This document shows positions 37,501 to 49,500 of a stretch of DNA of 64,000 nucleotides, piece by piece. The notes beneath the pieces were generated by a model. That model worked only from the letters and a program-made list of their open reading frames with translations, did no database searches and was not told where the DNA came from. Each line of letters opens with the position of its first letter. The first letter of the stretch is position 1. Made by a program: the position numbers and the translations under genes. The DNA comes from Diphasiastrum complanatum. Lineage: Eukaryota > Streptophyta > Lycopodiopsida > Lycopodiales > Lycopodiaceae. Location: the NCBI GenBank assembly GCA_029204225.1, contig CM055095.1, forward strand, positions 52,859,836-52,923,835. Reading direction: 5' to 3'.

Positions 37501-40500
37501 GGCTGGGCACTAGTGCATGCATCGGCTGTAGACGTGGAATGGGGAGAGTGGGATGCACTGGCAGGGATGGGTGCAGCAGCATAGGTGGGGTGCACTGGTG
37601 GAGGGGCAACATCTGGCATGGGGTACGAAAACTGCTGGCTAGGGAGGTTATCCGGATGGGAAGGGAAGGAAGAAGGGATCTCATCCACATCCTCAAAGGC
37701 CTTGTCAGCAGCATCCTGGGCCTGCTCGGGTGGCGGAGAATCCATGAGAAAATCGTAAACAGGGGGCGTGCGAGCAAAAGGACGTGGTGGTGGAACCGCA
37801 GTGGCAACTGGTGGACGTGATGGGACGGGATCCTCCGGAATGGGTGCAGATGGGGGTGCGTGTGGCGGAACTGTCTGAGGGGGATGAGGGCAATGGGACC
37901 GTGCGTGCCAGCCAAGCAGGCAGCAACTCTGGGTCAGCCACATAAGGAGCGATGCAAAACCGGAGAACGCCCTCCGAAATGGTGTTCTCCCCCGCCACGA
38001 GCCGTGCCCCGTAGGTGTCCAGTAGTCGCTGCCTGTCGGGGACGGACATGCTGCCACAAGGGGCAGCATTTAAGGTGGCACCATTTTTGGCGCATGCACC
38101 GAGCAGGTGGCCTTTAAGGCGAGTGAGGGACGCAGCAAATTCGACGAGACAGTATCGGCAACGCATGATCTTCTGATCGGTCTTGTTGGACTTGTCGGCA
38201 ACCCACCTGACAATGTCTACCTCATCCCACAGACCGGAAAGGTCGGATTGCACCATTGCGATGGAGAAAACTAGGGAAAAAATGCAGATGAAGCTAAAGC
38301 TGGAAGGATGGATTGGAAAAAAAACAACAGGGTTCACTGTTGGAGAGACGCTGAAAATGGGCGAAGGCAGGGAGAGGCAAATCAGATGCAAGGCAGGGCG
38401 GTCTGTGGGCGAAGGGCGACGCAAATCAGAAGAGGGGCGAGCAAAGGCAGGGCAGCAAAACCAGGAGCGATGGCAGGGCAGCGATTGGCTGAAAAAAATT
38501 TGGGAGAGAAGAAGCGAGTGGGGCGGGTAGTTTAGGTTTAAAAAATGTATATATATATATATATATATTAAATAATATATATATTATTATATTGTGGTAC
38601 CGCGGGACCGATATAATCCGCGGTACCCAGTACCGCGGGACCTATGATCCTTTGGCTGTTCGCTCTCGTCAGAACCGGCAACTTGCATAAATGCACTGCT
38701 CTTGTCAACAGCTTCAAGCTGATACCCATATTGCCCACTCAATTTTTTTTATTATTATTTTTTTTTTTTAATTTAAAAAAAAAATATTATATATTATGGT
38801 ACCGCGGGATGTATGGATCCGCGGTACCACTGTGGATCCGTGGTACCGGGATTCGCGGATCCTGGTACCGCTGGATCTATGATATATATAATAATATATA
38901 TAGATATATATATAGCATAGTACCCCGTGGTACCGCTGGTATGGTACCGCCGGTACCATATCAATGGTACCGCCGGTACGGTACCGCCGTCAGACTCGCG
39001 GTACCAGGGCGGTACCATTTTTAATATTTTTATTTTTTTTAATTTTTTTAATAATTTTTTTTTGCATATTAACTATCAAAACAGGACAAAAAAAAGTAAA
39101 AAAAAGGGGTTCTGGGTGTAAAAAAAGAGGGTACAGTACACGATGCAGGGGACTAGTGCAGTGGCACATGGGCACTGCGGGTGAGCAGACCGAGGGGCCA
39201 ATGGGAGACCAACACAGGGGGGTAGCATCACATGGGAGCAAGTACAGAGGCACATGGGCACTGTGGGTGAGCAGACCATGGGGCCAATGGGAGACCAACA
39301 CAGGGGTGGAGCATCACATGGGGGAAGGTACAGAGGCACAATGGACAAATCCGGACAGGTACACCTTCACATGGGCACTGTGGGGGAGCAGACCACGGAC
39401 CCAATCGGAGTGCAGCATGTGGTACAGGTACATGGAGCAGGTACATTAGCACATCACAATTAATGGGGACAGGTACAAGGGCACATGGAGGGATCATCAA
39501 CAACTACACATGGGGGAACAGGCTGTGGGGTTAAATAGGCACTCGCAAGGCTGTGAGAGCCAATGAGAGGCTATGAGAGAGAGGCTGTGAGAGGCATTGT
39601 GAGAGTTATTGTGAGAGGCATTGTGAGAGCCAGTTCGAGAAACAAGGTGTCGTGAGATGGCAGAGCGCATAGCACCAAGGCCTGAGGGCGAAGCTAGGAG
39701 GAAGCTCGAGGAAGATGTCCGAAGGCACAACGACAGGCATCGGAAGCAAGAGGCAGACATTGCAGAGATGTTGCGACAAACACGGGATAGACACCCAGAG
39801 CTGCAGATCCCCGCCCTTGCTGTGGCCCCTGCTCCCGCTGTCGAGCTGGATTTGGATGAGCAGATCGGAATGAACTTCACACGACGGCAGCTCATCATGG
39901 TCAGGGAAAGGGCTACCCGCCGTCGGGCTGGCCAGGAGGCGGCTCGGGGTAACCGGGAGGCAGAGCGAGAGCGACATAACAATGCTCCTGACGAGGGCGA
40001 GGAGTCAGTGGAGGATCCATAGGAATGTTTAGCATAGATGGGGTCTAGCCGTATGTGGCTGACTGTTGTTATGTAATGTTCATCAGTAGATGAGGCAGCA
40101 TTTAATGTCTAGCATAGTGTAAAAAACAGCCCCAGCCGTATGTGGCGGGAATACGTATTGTTATTTTGATACATCTGATGAATTAATGTACCGTGTGTTT
40201 TTTGTGCAATGCGTGCCTTGTGTATTGCAATCTGATGTATGTGTTTATGAAATGCTATCAGGAGGGTTGTATTTCTGTGTTCTGCATATGCTCTCAATCT
40301 TTGTAGTGAAAACTAATTGAAAACACGCACACACCATTTGAAGTAAAACTGCAAGTAGAACATGACAATTACAAGTTGACAAATACACATTGTGCAGTGA
40401 ATAGAATACGTCCAACACTGAATATAATATGGAAAATGGTCTGAATACAGTGTTCGACCGTCTGGTCGCCAAACATGGAACATGATATGAAACTGCTAAA

Positions 40501-43500
40501 AATAAAACAACAGAGCCACAATCAATGCTCTGGCTCTGGCTCTGACTCAGACGAATGCTCTGGAGACAACTCAGGGCCCCGAGCTGACTCTCGCAGCCGA
40601 TATCTGTGCCTGTCTGGAGCTGGCATGGGCTGTGTCTCAGAAGAGGAGGACTCGTCACTAGCATCATCCCAATCTGCCTCCGCATCAGCCCCTAAGCAAG
40701 CCAAACCAGCAACACCTGCTCCAGCTCGCTGTAACGGTGCACCTCTAGCTGTACCTGGAGCCCTGCGTGGTCGTCCTCTCCTCCCTGGCAGTTTCTGTGC
40801 CTTGCCTTTCTTGTTCGGAGCACCCTTGGGCCTTCCTGGTCTCTTGCGGACAAGAGGAGCTGTCAATGCCTCGTCACCCCCATGCAAATCACCTGGCTAG
40901 CTAGGCTGGGCCCAAGCTGAGGCCGGCTGGGATAGGGAAGCAAAAGAGGGAACTCCTTGTGCAGCTGAGCTAGGATGATGAGCTCCTGGAGTGTGTGCCC
41001 GTGGGGCTGCTGCTGGTGGAGGGACTGGCTATGAAGGAGGCAAGTACAGCAGCGATATGTACTGAAAGGGGCGCTGCGGTGGCCGATACTGGTACATCCT
41101 GGGTGCTGCCAAAGGGGGAGCCAGTGGAGTGGGTGCTGCCAAAGGAGGAGGACGTGGAGTGGGTGCTGCCACTGGAGGAGCAGCTGGAGGAGCCACTGTG
41201 GATGTGGGCGCTGCAAGAGAAAACCTGGGCACAGGTGGTGGCCTGCCATGGAGAATTGGTGCTGCAGAAGTGGACGGCGATGGAGGGGCTGCAGGCCTGA
41301 ATGGCATCGGTGGCACTGGAGGAGTTGTGCGGCGCACATATACCCTCTGAGGAGCTGGAGGAACTGTGGGCACCTCGTGCGGCTGCTCTGGCTGTGACTC
41401 TTTGTATGGCATGCTGGCAAGAGATGAAGGGGGTGCCCTGACACTCGGCATCTGCTGGGCCTCTGAATCAAATGTGGCAATCAGGTCGTCCTCTCTCTCT
41501 CATCTCGGCAAGCTCCCTCTCTCTCTCTGCCATCAACTGTGTGCCCAGGTCACCTACAGGCATGGGATGGGTGCTGTCCGTAGGCAAGTCAACCTGGCAC
41601 TCCAAATCTGATATCTTCGTCTGCAAGACCAAAATTGAGCGTGTCAGGAAAACAACTTGATCAAAAATTGAAACCTACATTTTAGTGAGACGTCAACCAA
41701 CATGCAATGGGAGAATAGCTTTTCACCTGCAATGCGCTCGTAATGGTCGACAGTCTCCTGGCGAGACGTGCGCTGGTGCTACAGAATACCAACCGCTCCA
41801 ACTGACTCACTGACAGCCTGTTCCTTCTCCTCGTGTGAATGTGTAATAGCTCCTAACACCACAGTAGGGCAAACACTCCTGATCCACCCAACCTTGCCTA
41901 CTCCCTGGTATAGAGTAAGCCCCTCCTAGCCCAGTGTGAGGACTGGTAGCATGCTACTGCCAAGTGTCGGCCACGTGGCACTGACGTGGCCGACTGCACG
42001 TCGGGACCCAACTGGGGGCCCTATCCTGCTGACAGGGTCCCTAGGCTGTGTTAGGCCCGCCATGGCTATGGACCGTGCTGGGGCACACTACTCACACTGT
42101 CTTGCCCTGTTGGTCATGTACACTGGACACGACCCTGACTGTGGTATCTGACCTATCTGTGTTCCCTAGGGTTCGGCACTGGTTACGAGCTCGTAACACT
42201 CCCTCCCCCTTAAGAACCGTCTTGGTCCTCTAAGACAAAGTCTGGAAAAATCTTGCGAAGGACGCTGCCTCTTTCCCAAGTGGCATTCTCAACAGGCTGA
42301 TCATTCCACTTAACCAGATATTCTCGGTATAGAGTATGACGAGTCTGCGTCTCTCTACTATCAAGAATTTCCTTTGGTTCATGTGGAGGTTGTTGAGGAT
42401 CCAATGGGAGAACTAGAACACTGTCCCCTACCAGATTATCTGATCTGGTTAAGGCTTTTCGTAACTGACTTACATGAAAGACTGGAAAAATCTTACTGCT
42501 GTGTGGGAGTTCTAGTTCATAGGTGACCTCGCCTAGTCTCCTACTGATGGTAAAGGGACCACAATACCTTGGAGACAACTTAGCACACACTCCTGATTTG
42601 AGGGTTTTAGAGTCAACTGGGACTCTCAAGTAGACTTTCTCACTAGTGGAGAACTGCACATCCCGTCTGTGTGGATCTGCATAATGTCTGGCTCGATCCT
42701 GGGATTGTCTAATGCTACGCTTAGCGTGTTCTATCATCTGGTTTAGGTCTTCTAAAAAGTTTCTGGCTGCTTCAACTTTTTCTTGTTTAAACCCTACAGC
42801 TGTGGGTGAGCGTGGCTGAAAACCGTACATCAGCATAAATGGGCTGTATCCCGTAGCTGAATGTTTGGTACTGTTGTAAGCAAACTCTAATATCGAGAGA
42901 TACTCCTCCCAATTAGTCTGCCTCTTGCTGACGTATGCACGAAGCATATCCTCCAGCACTTGATTTACCCTTTCTGTTTGACCGTCCGTCTGTGGATGGT
43001 CGGTGGTACTCATATTAAGTTTAGTATGGAGATGATGGAATACTGCCCTCCAAAAATTTCCAGTAAACTTACTGTCCCGGTCGCTGACTATGCCGGAAGG
43101 TAGACCGTACAATTTAAATAGCCCGTCTACAAACAACCTCGCTAACTCTGGAGCTCTAACGGTTGTTTTGGTCGGAATAAAATGAGCCATTTTGGTCAGA
43201 CGGTCAACTATGACCCATATAGCGTCATTACCCTTTTGGGTTTTAGGCAGGCCTACTATAAAATCCATGGAGATACTCTCCCATTTACCAGCTGGTATTT
43301 CTAAGGGATGCAACAACCCTCCTGCCTTTAAACGCTCTGCTTTACTTGACATTTCTGGCAACTGGTTACATACTGGTGGACGTCCTTTTTCATACTGGGC
43401 CAGAAAAATTGCCTACGAAGAAGCTCATAGGTCTTCTGTATGCCTGGGTGTCCCGCGCTAGGATTGTCATGACATTCATATAGGACCTGCTGCCTATAAT

Positions 43501-46500
43501 CCTCTGAATTGGGGACACATACTCTATCTCTATAGAGCAAGTACTCATCCTGAATGGAATACTGTTTCCATTTGAATCCTTGAGTCAACTGACCCTCAAC
43601 CACAGGGGTTTGCTTGGGTAATACAGGCTCAGAATCCTCAACGTCATTTGACGACGTATACTCGGACTCATCATCATCCTCAACGGAAGCTGCCGTATTC
43701 TTGGATGAACTGGCACTAGCCCCGGGAACTGGTTCTGGAGTCTGTAACTGTCTGTTCTGGACTGAGTTCCAGATAATAGAGAAGAATGCATCATGCTGGC
43801 ATTTCCCTCTCAAGGACTCGAGTAACTCATCACGAATCCGAGTAAAACTCAGCTCGTTTATCATAGGCATTCTGCTAAGGGCATCTGCTACTATATTGAA
43901 TTTTCCACGCCTATATCTGATAGACATGTCAAACTCTTGCATCAACTCTGCCCAACGAGCTTTCCGACCTCTAAGCTCAGGTTGATTGCAAAGGTATCTG
44001 AGACTCTCATGGTCTGTCAGGACCTCAAAGTTGGCACCATACAAATAATGCCTCCAAGTCTTAAGGGCATGAACTATAGAAAAGAGTTCCTTTTCATAGG
44101 CACTGTACCTAGTCTGAGCTGGCTCGAGTTTTTTACTCTCGAACGCAACTGGTCGTCCACCCTGAGTTAGCACAGCACCTACTGCAAAGTCGCTAGCATC
44201 TGTTTCGACCACAAATGGCTGATTGGGGTCGACAACTTTTAAAACTGGTGCTGTAGCTAAGGCTGTTTTGAGAGCATCAAAGCTCTCTTGTTGTGCGGAC
44301 AACCAAATGAACTCCTTTCCCTTCCCCTTAAGAAGATTTGTCATAGGAACTGCTATCTGAGCATATTCCTTGACAAATCGTCTGTAATATCCCGCCAGAC
44401 CAAGAAAGATCTGAAGTTCCAAAATATTCTGAGGTCTCAGCCAACTGAGTATGGCTTTAACCTTATTTGGGTCCATCTTAATCCCATCTGAAGAGATAAT
44501 GTGACCCAAATATGCTACTTCTTCAACGAAGAATTCACACTTGGATTGTTTAGCATAAAGCTTATGCTTTCTGAGCAGTCGAAACACCTTTCTGAGGTGT
44601 TTTAGATGCTCCTTCCTCGTTTTGCTGTAAACGAGGATGTCATCTAAAAATACGACTACAAACTTACCCAAGTATGGTCTGAGGACACTGTTCATCAAGG
44701 TCATAAAGGTAGCTGGAGCATTTGTGAGCCCAAATGGCATCACCTTAAACTCATAATGACCGTGACGAGTCCTAAAAGCTGTTTTCGAGACATCTTCCGA
44801 TTTTATACGGACTTGATGATATCCCGATCTGAGGTCTATTTTACTGAAAAACTTAGCCCCTGTCGAGTTGATCAAACAACTCGTCTGCCCGAGGCATAGG
44901 GTATTTATTCTTAATTGTGACTTTATTGAGGGCTCTGTAATCTACGCAAAGACGCATAGACCCCTCTTTCTTTTTCACCAATAGGACTGGTGAGGCCCAT
45001 GGTGAACTACTGGTCTGAATTTGGCCTTTCCCAAGATAGTCTGTTAACTGCCTAGTTATTTCTTCATCCTCTGTTCGGCTGACCCGATACGGAGGTTTAG
45101 AAACAGGTGCTGTACCTGGTACTAGGTTTATTACATGATCTACCTCTCTGCTAGGTGGTAAACCATGTGGCAAATCTTCAGGAAAAACATCTTTAAATTT
45201 AGACAATAAAGTTTCTAATTTACTGATTTTCAGCTGAATAGAACTGGAAATAGAAACTTCAGGAATAAACTGAAAGTCACATAAGAATACCTGATGGTCT
45301 TCGTCTCCGATTAGCTGACAGAGTTCTGAACTGCAGACCATAGGGCTGTTGGGAACATCATGCTCCCCATGCAACTGGATCTCTCGGCCTTTATGCTGAA
45401 AGCTGAGGGTGTTCTCCTGATAGTTTCTGTGGAGGGAAGGTCCTAAACTGTAGAGCCAATCTCTCCCGAGAACAATGTCTGTTCGATCCAGGTGCATTAT
45501 CTGAAAGTTTATTTCATCTTGGTACCCCTAAATACCAAGATTTAACTTACTTACCATAGTTTCCCATATTTTTTTATCTTCACCCTTAGCTAATGAAACT
45601 ATGTACCTATGCTGACTAGGTACTTCTGGTAGTTTAAGCTTTTTAACCAGGGTGTGGTTGATGAAATTATGGGTTGCCCCATCATCAACCATGACTCTTA
45701 CTGACTGGTTACCAACTTTCCCATGCATACGTACTAGGTCATGCGGCCCAAAGCTGAAGGGTCTCGCTAGCATTGCAGAGGTCAGCTAGCAACAGTGTTC
45801 ATGATCTTCATGATACACTTTGATCTCGGAAGCTGCCGAGTCACTGGGGAAACATACAGTCTGAACAAGATGAACTTGTTTTTTATCTTTCTTATCTTTT
45901 TTAGTGAAAGGCCCCTTGGGACACTGTCTGACTGTGTGTCCCTTGCCCATGCACACAAAGCACAAACGTTCTTGTTTGGCTTTCTCAAAATCATCTGGTT
46001 TTAAGGGCTGTATGAGTGAAGGGCGTTTCTGAGGAGCTTCACTTTTAAATTTGTCTTCTTTCTTTCTTTTTAAATTTTTTTTTTTAAATTGAAAGTCTTT
46101 CTGAGAAGGCTGTTCAGAAAGTGGCTGTTGTCTCGCCTTCTTTCTACCCACTGAATCATCATAGATTTGAGCATATCTGAGAGCTTGCTCAAGGGTAGTA
46201 GGCGAGTTTCTCTGGACCTCTACTTTATATTCATCTTTAAAATTGCTTCTCGATACTGCGAGATATATTGGATGAGGGATTTATCCATTACTGTTCTTTC
46301 CCAGGCTTCCCAGGCTCTATCCAGTTCATTTTCTGGTAGAAATTCTCTTAGGAAAGCTTCTTCAAAAGCTTTCCATGACCGGGGAGTCTGCCCAGTCTCC
46401 TGGAGATTTAACCACCACTTATAGGCCATAGGTCCTAAGGAAAGACTGGCCTCAATAGCTTGCAAATGGTCAGGGGTCTGTTTAAGAGCATGAATGTTCT

Positions 46501-49500
46501 TCCATTTGTTGAGGAAGGTTTGTAGAATATCTGCATTTCTATCCTTCTCTTCCCCATTAAAAGTAGGAGGCTTTAAATCTTTAAAAACACTGGGGTGAGA
46601 CCGTAAGGTCTCACCCGAAACTGATGGAAGTGGAGAAGGGGATAACTGAGAAGTGGAGGGAAGGCTTCCTTTCGCGGAACTCAAAATCAAGTTTTTGAGT
46701 TCAGCGAACGAGTCGTCCACACTGGACTTGAAATTGGCTAATGCCAACTTCAGTTCATCCACTTCTGTTACCAATTGGAGGAACTGCTCCTTGGTAACCA
46801 GTTCGTCGAGTTCTTCGGCGAACTGTTCCTGTTCTTCTACTTCCATGGGTTCCTTCCCTTTTCTGTAAGCCAAGGCTTCTGTTTCAAGTTCGTCGAAGCC
46901 TCTCTCCGGGGGTTGATCAGGTCCCTGAGGAGTGGTCATCTTCGGAACTGAAAGAGAGTTACCTTAACTTCTGAAGGAAAAAAAAGTCTAAAAGACTAAT
47001 TTACAACAGTACAAGGGAAAGGAAACTTAGCTCTTTCTGAGAACTGTACTTCCACAGAGAGAATACAGAAAAGCCCTTCTCAGCTTCTTTCTCAATCTGA
47101 TTTGAGGTTGGAAAATGTGCAACAAGATCTGAAACTTTTGCTATCCCCCCTCGCTGGTCTGACAGCATCTCAATTTGTCCACAAAATGGCAAATCTGAAG
47201 TCCAAAAAAGTGGAATTTGGGCCCCAAAACTTGTGAAAAATTCTGATCTATGATAAGGGGGAAACCCTCGCTGTCTGCTGCTCCAGAAATCTCAAGTTTA
47301 AGACCACAAACCGGTCTAAAATTCCGGAGTTTGAAGGAGATTGCTCGCTGTTTTGAGTAAAGATCTGATCCTTCAAATCCACCCTCATCTGCTCAGGAAT
47401 CCACTGCAAAACAGTGATGAATCTGCCCAGAGATTGCTCTCTATCCAGCGCTGGATCTACTTCCAGATTTCTACCTCAAACCCGCTCTGATTTCTAAAGT
47501 TTGCACTCACAAATCAGGGATAGATATCTAGTTTTTACAGCGACTGATCTGTACTTGCAATCTGGCTCAGGTTCTACTCAAAAAATGAGTAATTCCTCTT
47601 CTGATAGATTTCTCTACTGCTGCTACTAAGCTCCCACAGAAGGAGATGGCTCTGATACCAGTGTAATATCTCCTAACACCACAGTAGGGCAAACACTCCT
47701 GATCCACCCAACCTTGCCTACTCCCTGATATAGAGTAAGCCCCTCCTAGCCCAGTGTGAGGACTGGTAGCATGCTACTGCCAAGTGTCGGCCACGTGGCA
47801 CTGACGTGGCCGACTGCACGTCGGGACCCAACTGGGGGCCCTATCCTGCTGACAGGGTCCCTAGGCTGTGTTAGGCCCGCCATGGCTATGGACCGTGCTG
47901 GGGCACACTACTCACACTGTCTTGCCCTGTTGGTCATGTAGACTGGACACGACCCTGACTGTGGTATCTGACCTATCTGTGTTCCCTAGGGTTCGGCACT
48001 GGTTACGAGCTCGTAACAGAATGAGTGCCCATGTGCTCCAATTACGCTGACACACGGAGGCAGCGCAGTCCTGTGGTACGTGCAATGAAATGGTTCAGCA
48101 CACGTGCACGGGTGGAACGTCAACGAAACACAGCAAGGGAGGATGAGATGAGATGCATACCTGTGAAAGGACCCGCAGTGCAAGACGCTGTATGGATGGA
48201 TAGGTGCTGCCGAACATGGTCCACCAGGTAATGGGGAGCTGCCTCCTCTCTGGATCCTGAGCAGCCGGGTGACCGAACGTGCCCATGCCGAAACGAAATG
48301 CAGCGAGCTCCTCCATGAGCCTGATAGAATCCAAACCTATGTGTGGACCCACCCTGTGAATGTACTAAAGCCAATTGGCCTCGAGTTCCCTGTCTGCGAT
48401 CTGTGTCGGAGAGAGGAAGAGGGGATGTAGCATGTGTGCAACGCTGTGGATACTCCTGTAGAAGTAGTTCCACCGCATCTCCCATATGAACTTCAGCTCT
48501 ATCATCCTACACGTGAGAGGCATGTGGTTTAGGGCATTACGAAAAAACTTAACATTGCCAGAAAAACAAACTAGCAACCATTGAAAAGATAAAGAACAAT
48601 TACAACAATGTACCGCTTACCTCTCTGGCTGGAAGATGGGCAGCTGTAGGAACTGTCCAATCCAATCCATGAGCTCATACACTAGTCCAAGTGTCGACCC
48701 CTTGCTGTCAGCCATGCGGAGCACAATGTAGAGTGGTCGAAGCAGTCCTGACAATGTCTGTGCATCCCTCCAGAACTGGTCTCCCCTCACCGTGGGTCGA
48801 TGACCACCAAGTCGAATGCAAAGCGTGTGGGGGCTGGCTTACGGAGGTCCAGATGGCTAAACACCCGGAACATGGCTAGAACACGCCTCTTTCTGGTGAC
48901 AAAAGTCACCAGGAAGAGGGCCTCCCGGACGATGGCTCTAACCCAGGGAAGTGCTCCTATGTCCCCCATCAGAAGGTCTATGTCATGCGCTGCACAGGGG
49001 GTATGAACAATATGAGGGAACTCGGCCTCTATCAGTACACCCATCTGAATGCAATTCGTGGCATTGTCCGTCACCACCGTGACGACATGTTGTGGGCCTA
49101 TGGCTAGGATGGAAGACCTGATGACATCAAACATGAACTCTGCAGATATGACTCTTCCCCCCCTGCTGCAATCCACTGCCCTCAAAAACTGTGTGCCCAT
49201 GCAACTGGAGACCAGTATGTTGAGGATCGGCCTCCTCCTGACATCAGTCCAGCCATCAGACATGATGCTGCAACCGTAAGTGGCCCAGTGCCGACGAAGA
49301 GGCTCCATCTCTCTAGACAAGGACTCAACCCTATCCCTCAGCATGTGTGCGGACAACCTCTGAACTAGGGACTCTCCAGCTAGGGCTGATAGACTGTGCA
49401 AGGCGGAAGGCCCTTCTGAAGGGCTCAGAGTCGGTGATGGCAAAGGGTAGGTTCAGCTCGTAAATCAGACTGGCCACGGCCTATGTGGCCTCTTTGTCCA

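Larger units (their letters stand above)
34540..38646. mobile_element. hAT element copy 1
   Basis: The left end starts CATAGTGGCCTC and the right end, read in reverse, starts CATAGGTCCCGCG. Both are followed by GGTACC-rich subterminal DNA. The element carries a minus-strand BED/DUF659/hATC transposase and the start of a plus-strand second gene. Flanking eight-base sequences (atatatat and atcctttg) do not match, so one border has changed. It is 4.1 kb long, and it lacks the stretch corresponding to 39,790-41,480 of copy 2. Confidence 0.85.
41842..48018 (-). mobile_element. Chromodomain Ty3/gypsy retrotransposon (full length, recent)
   Basis: Two 357-bp LTRs differ at three positions. The identical five-base sequence GAATG flanks the element (41,837-41,841 and 48,019-48,023). 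It has a primer site (47,648-47,660) and a polypurine tract (42,199-42,211). On the minus strand the order is gag, protease, RT, RNase H, integrase and chromodomain, which makes it a chromovirus. It has inserted in the exon coding the dimerisation domain of hAT copy 2. Several stops and frameshifts mean it cannot encode its own complete proteins. Confidence 0.95.

Noticed and set aside
37346-37915. Minus-strand frame of 189 codons in hAT copy 1
   Set aside because: It is the frameshifted Pro-rich linker of the transposase, not a separate gene.
40475-40900. Plus-strand frame of 141 codons in hAT copy 2
   Set aside because: It is the complement of the AT-hook tail of the transposase and has no support of its own.
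41936-42233. Frames within the gypsy LTRs (also 47,756-48,050)
   Set aside because: They occur identically in both LTRs and are short, LTR sequence only.
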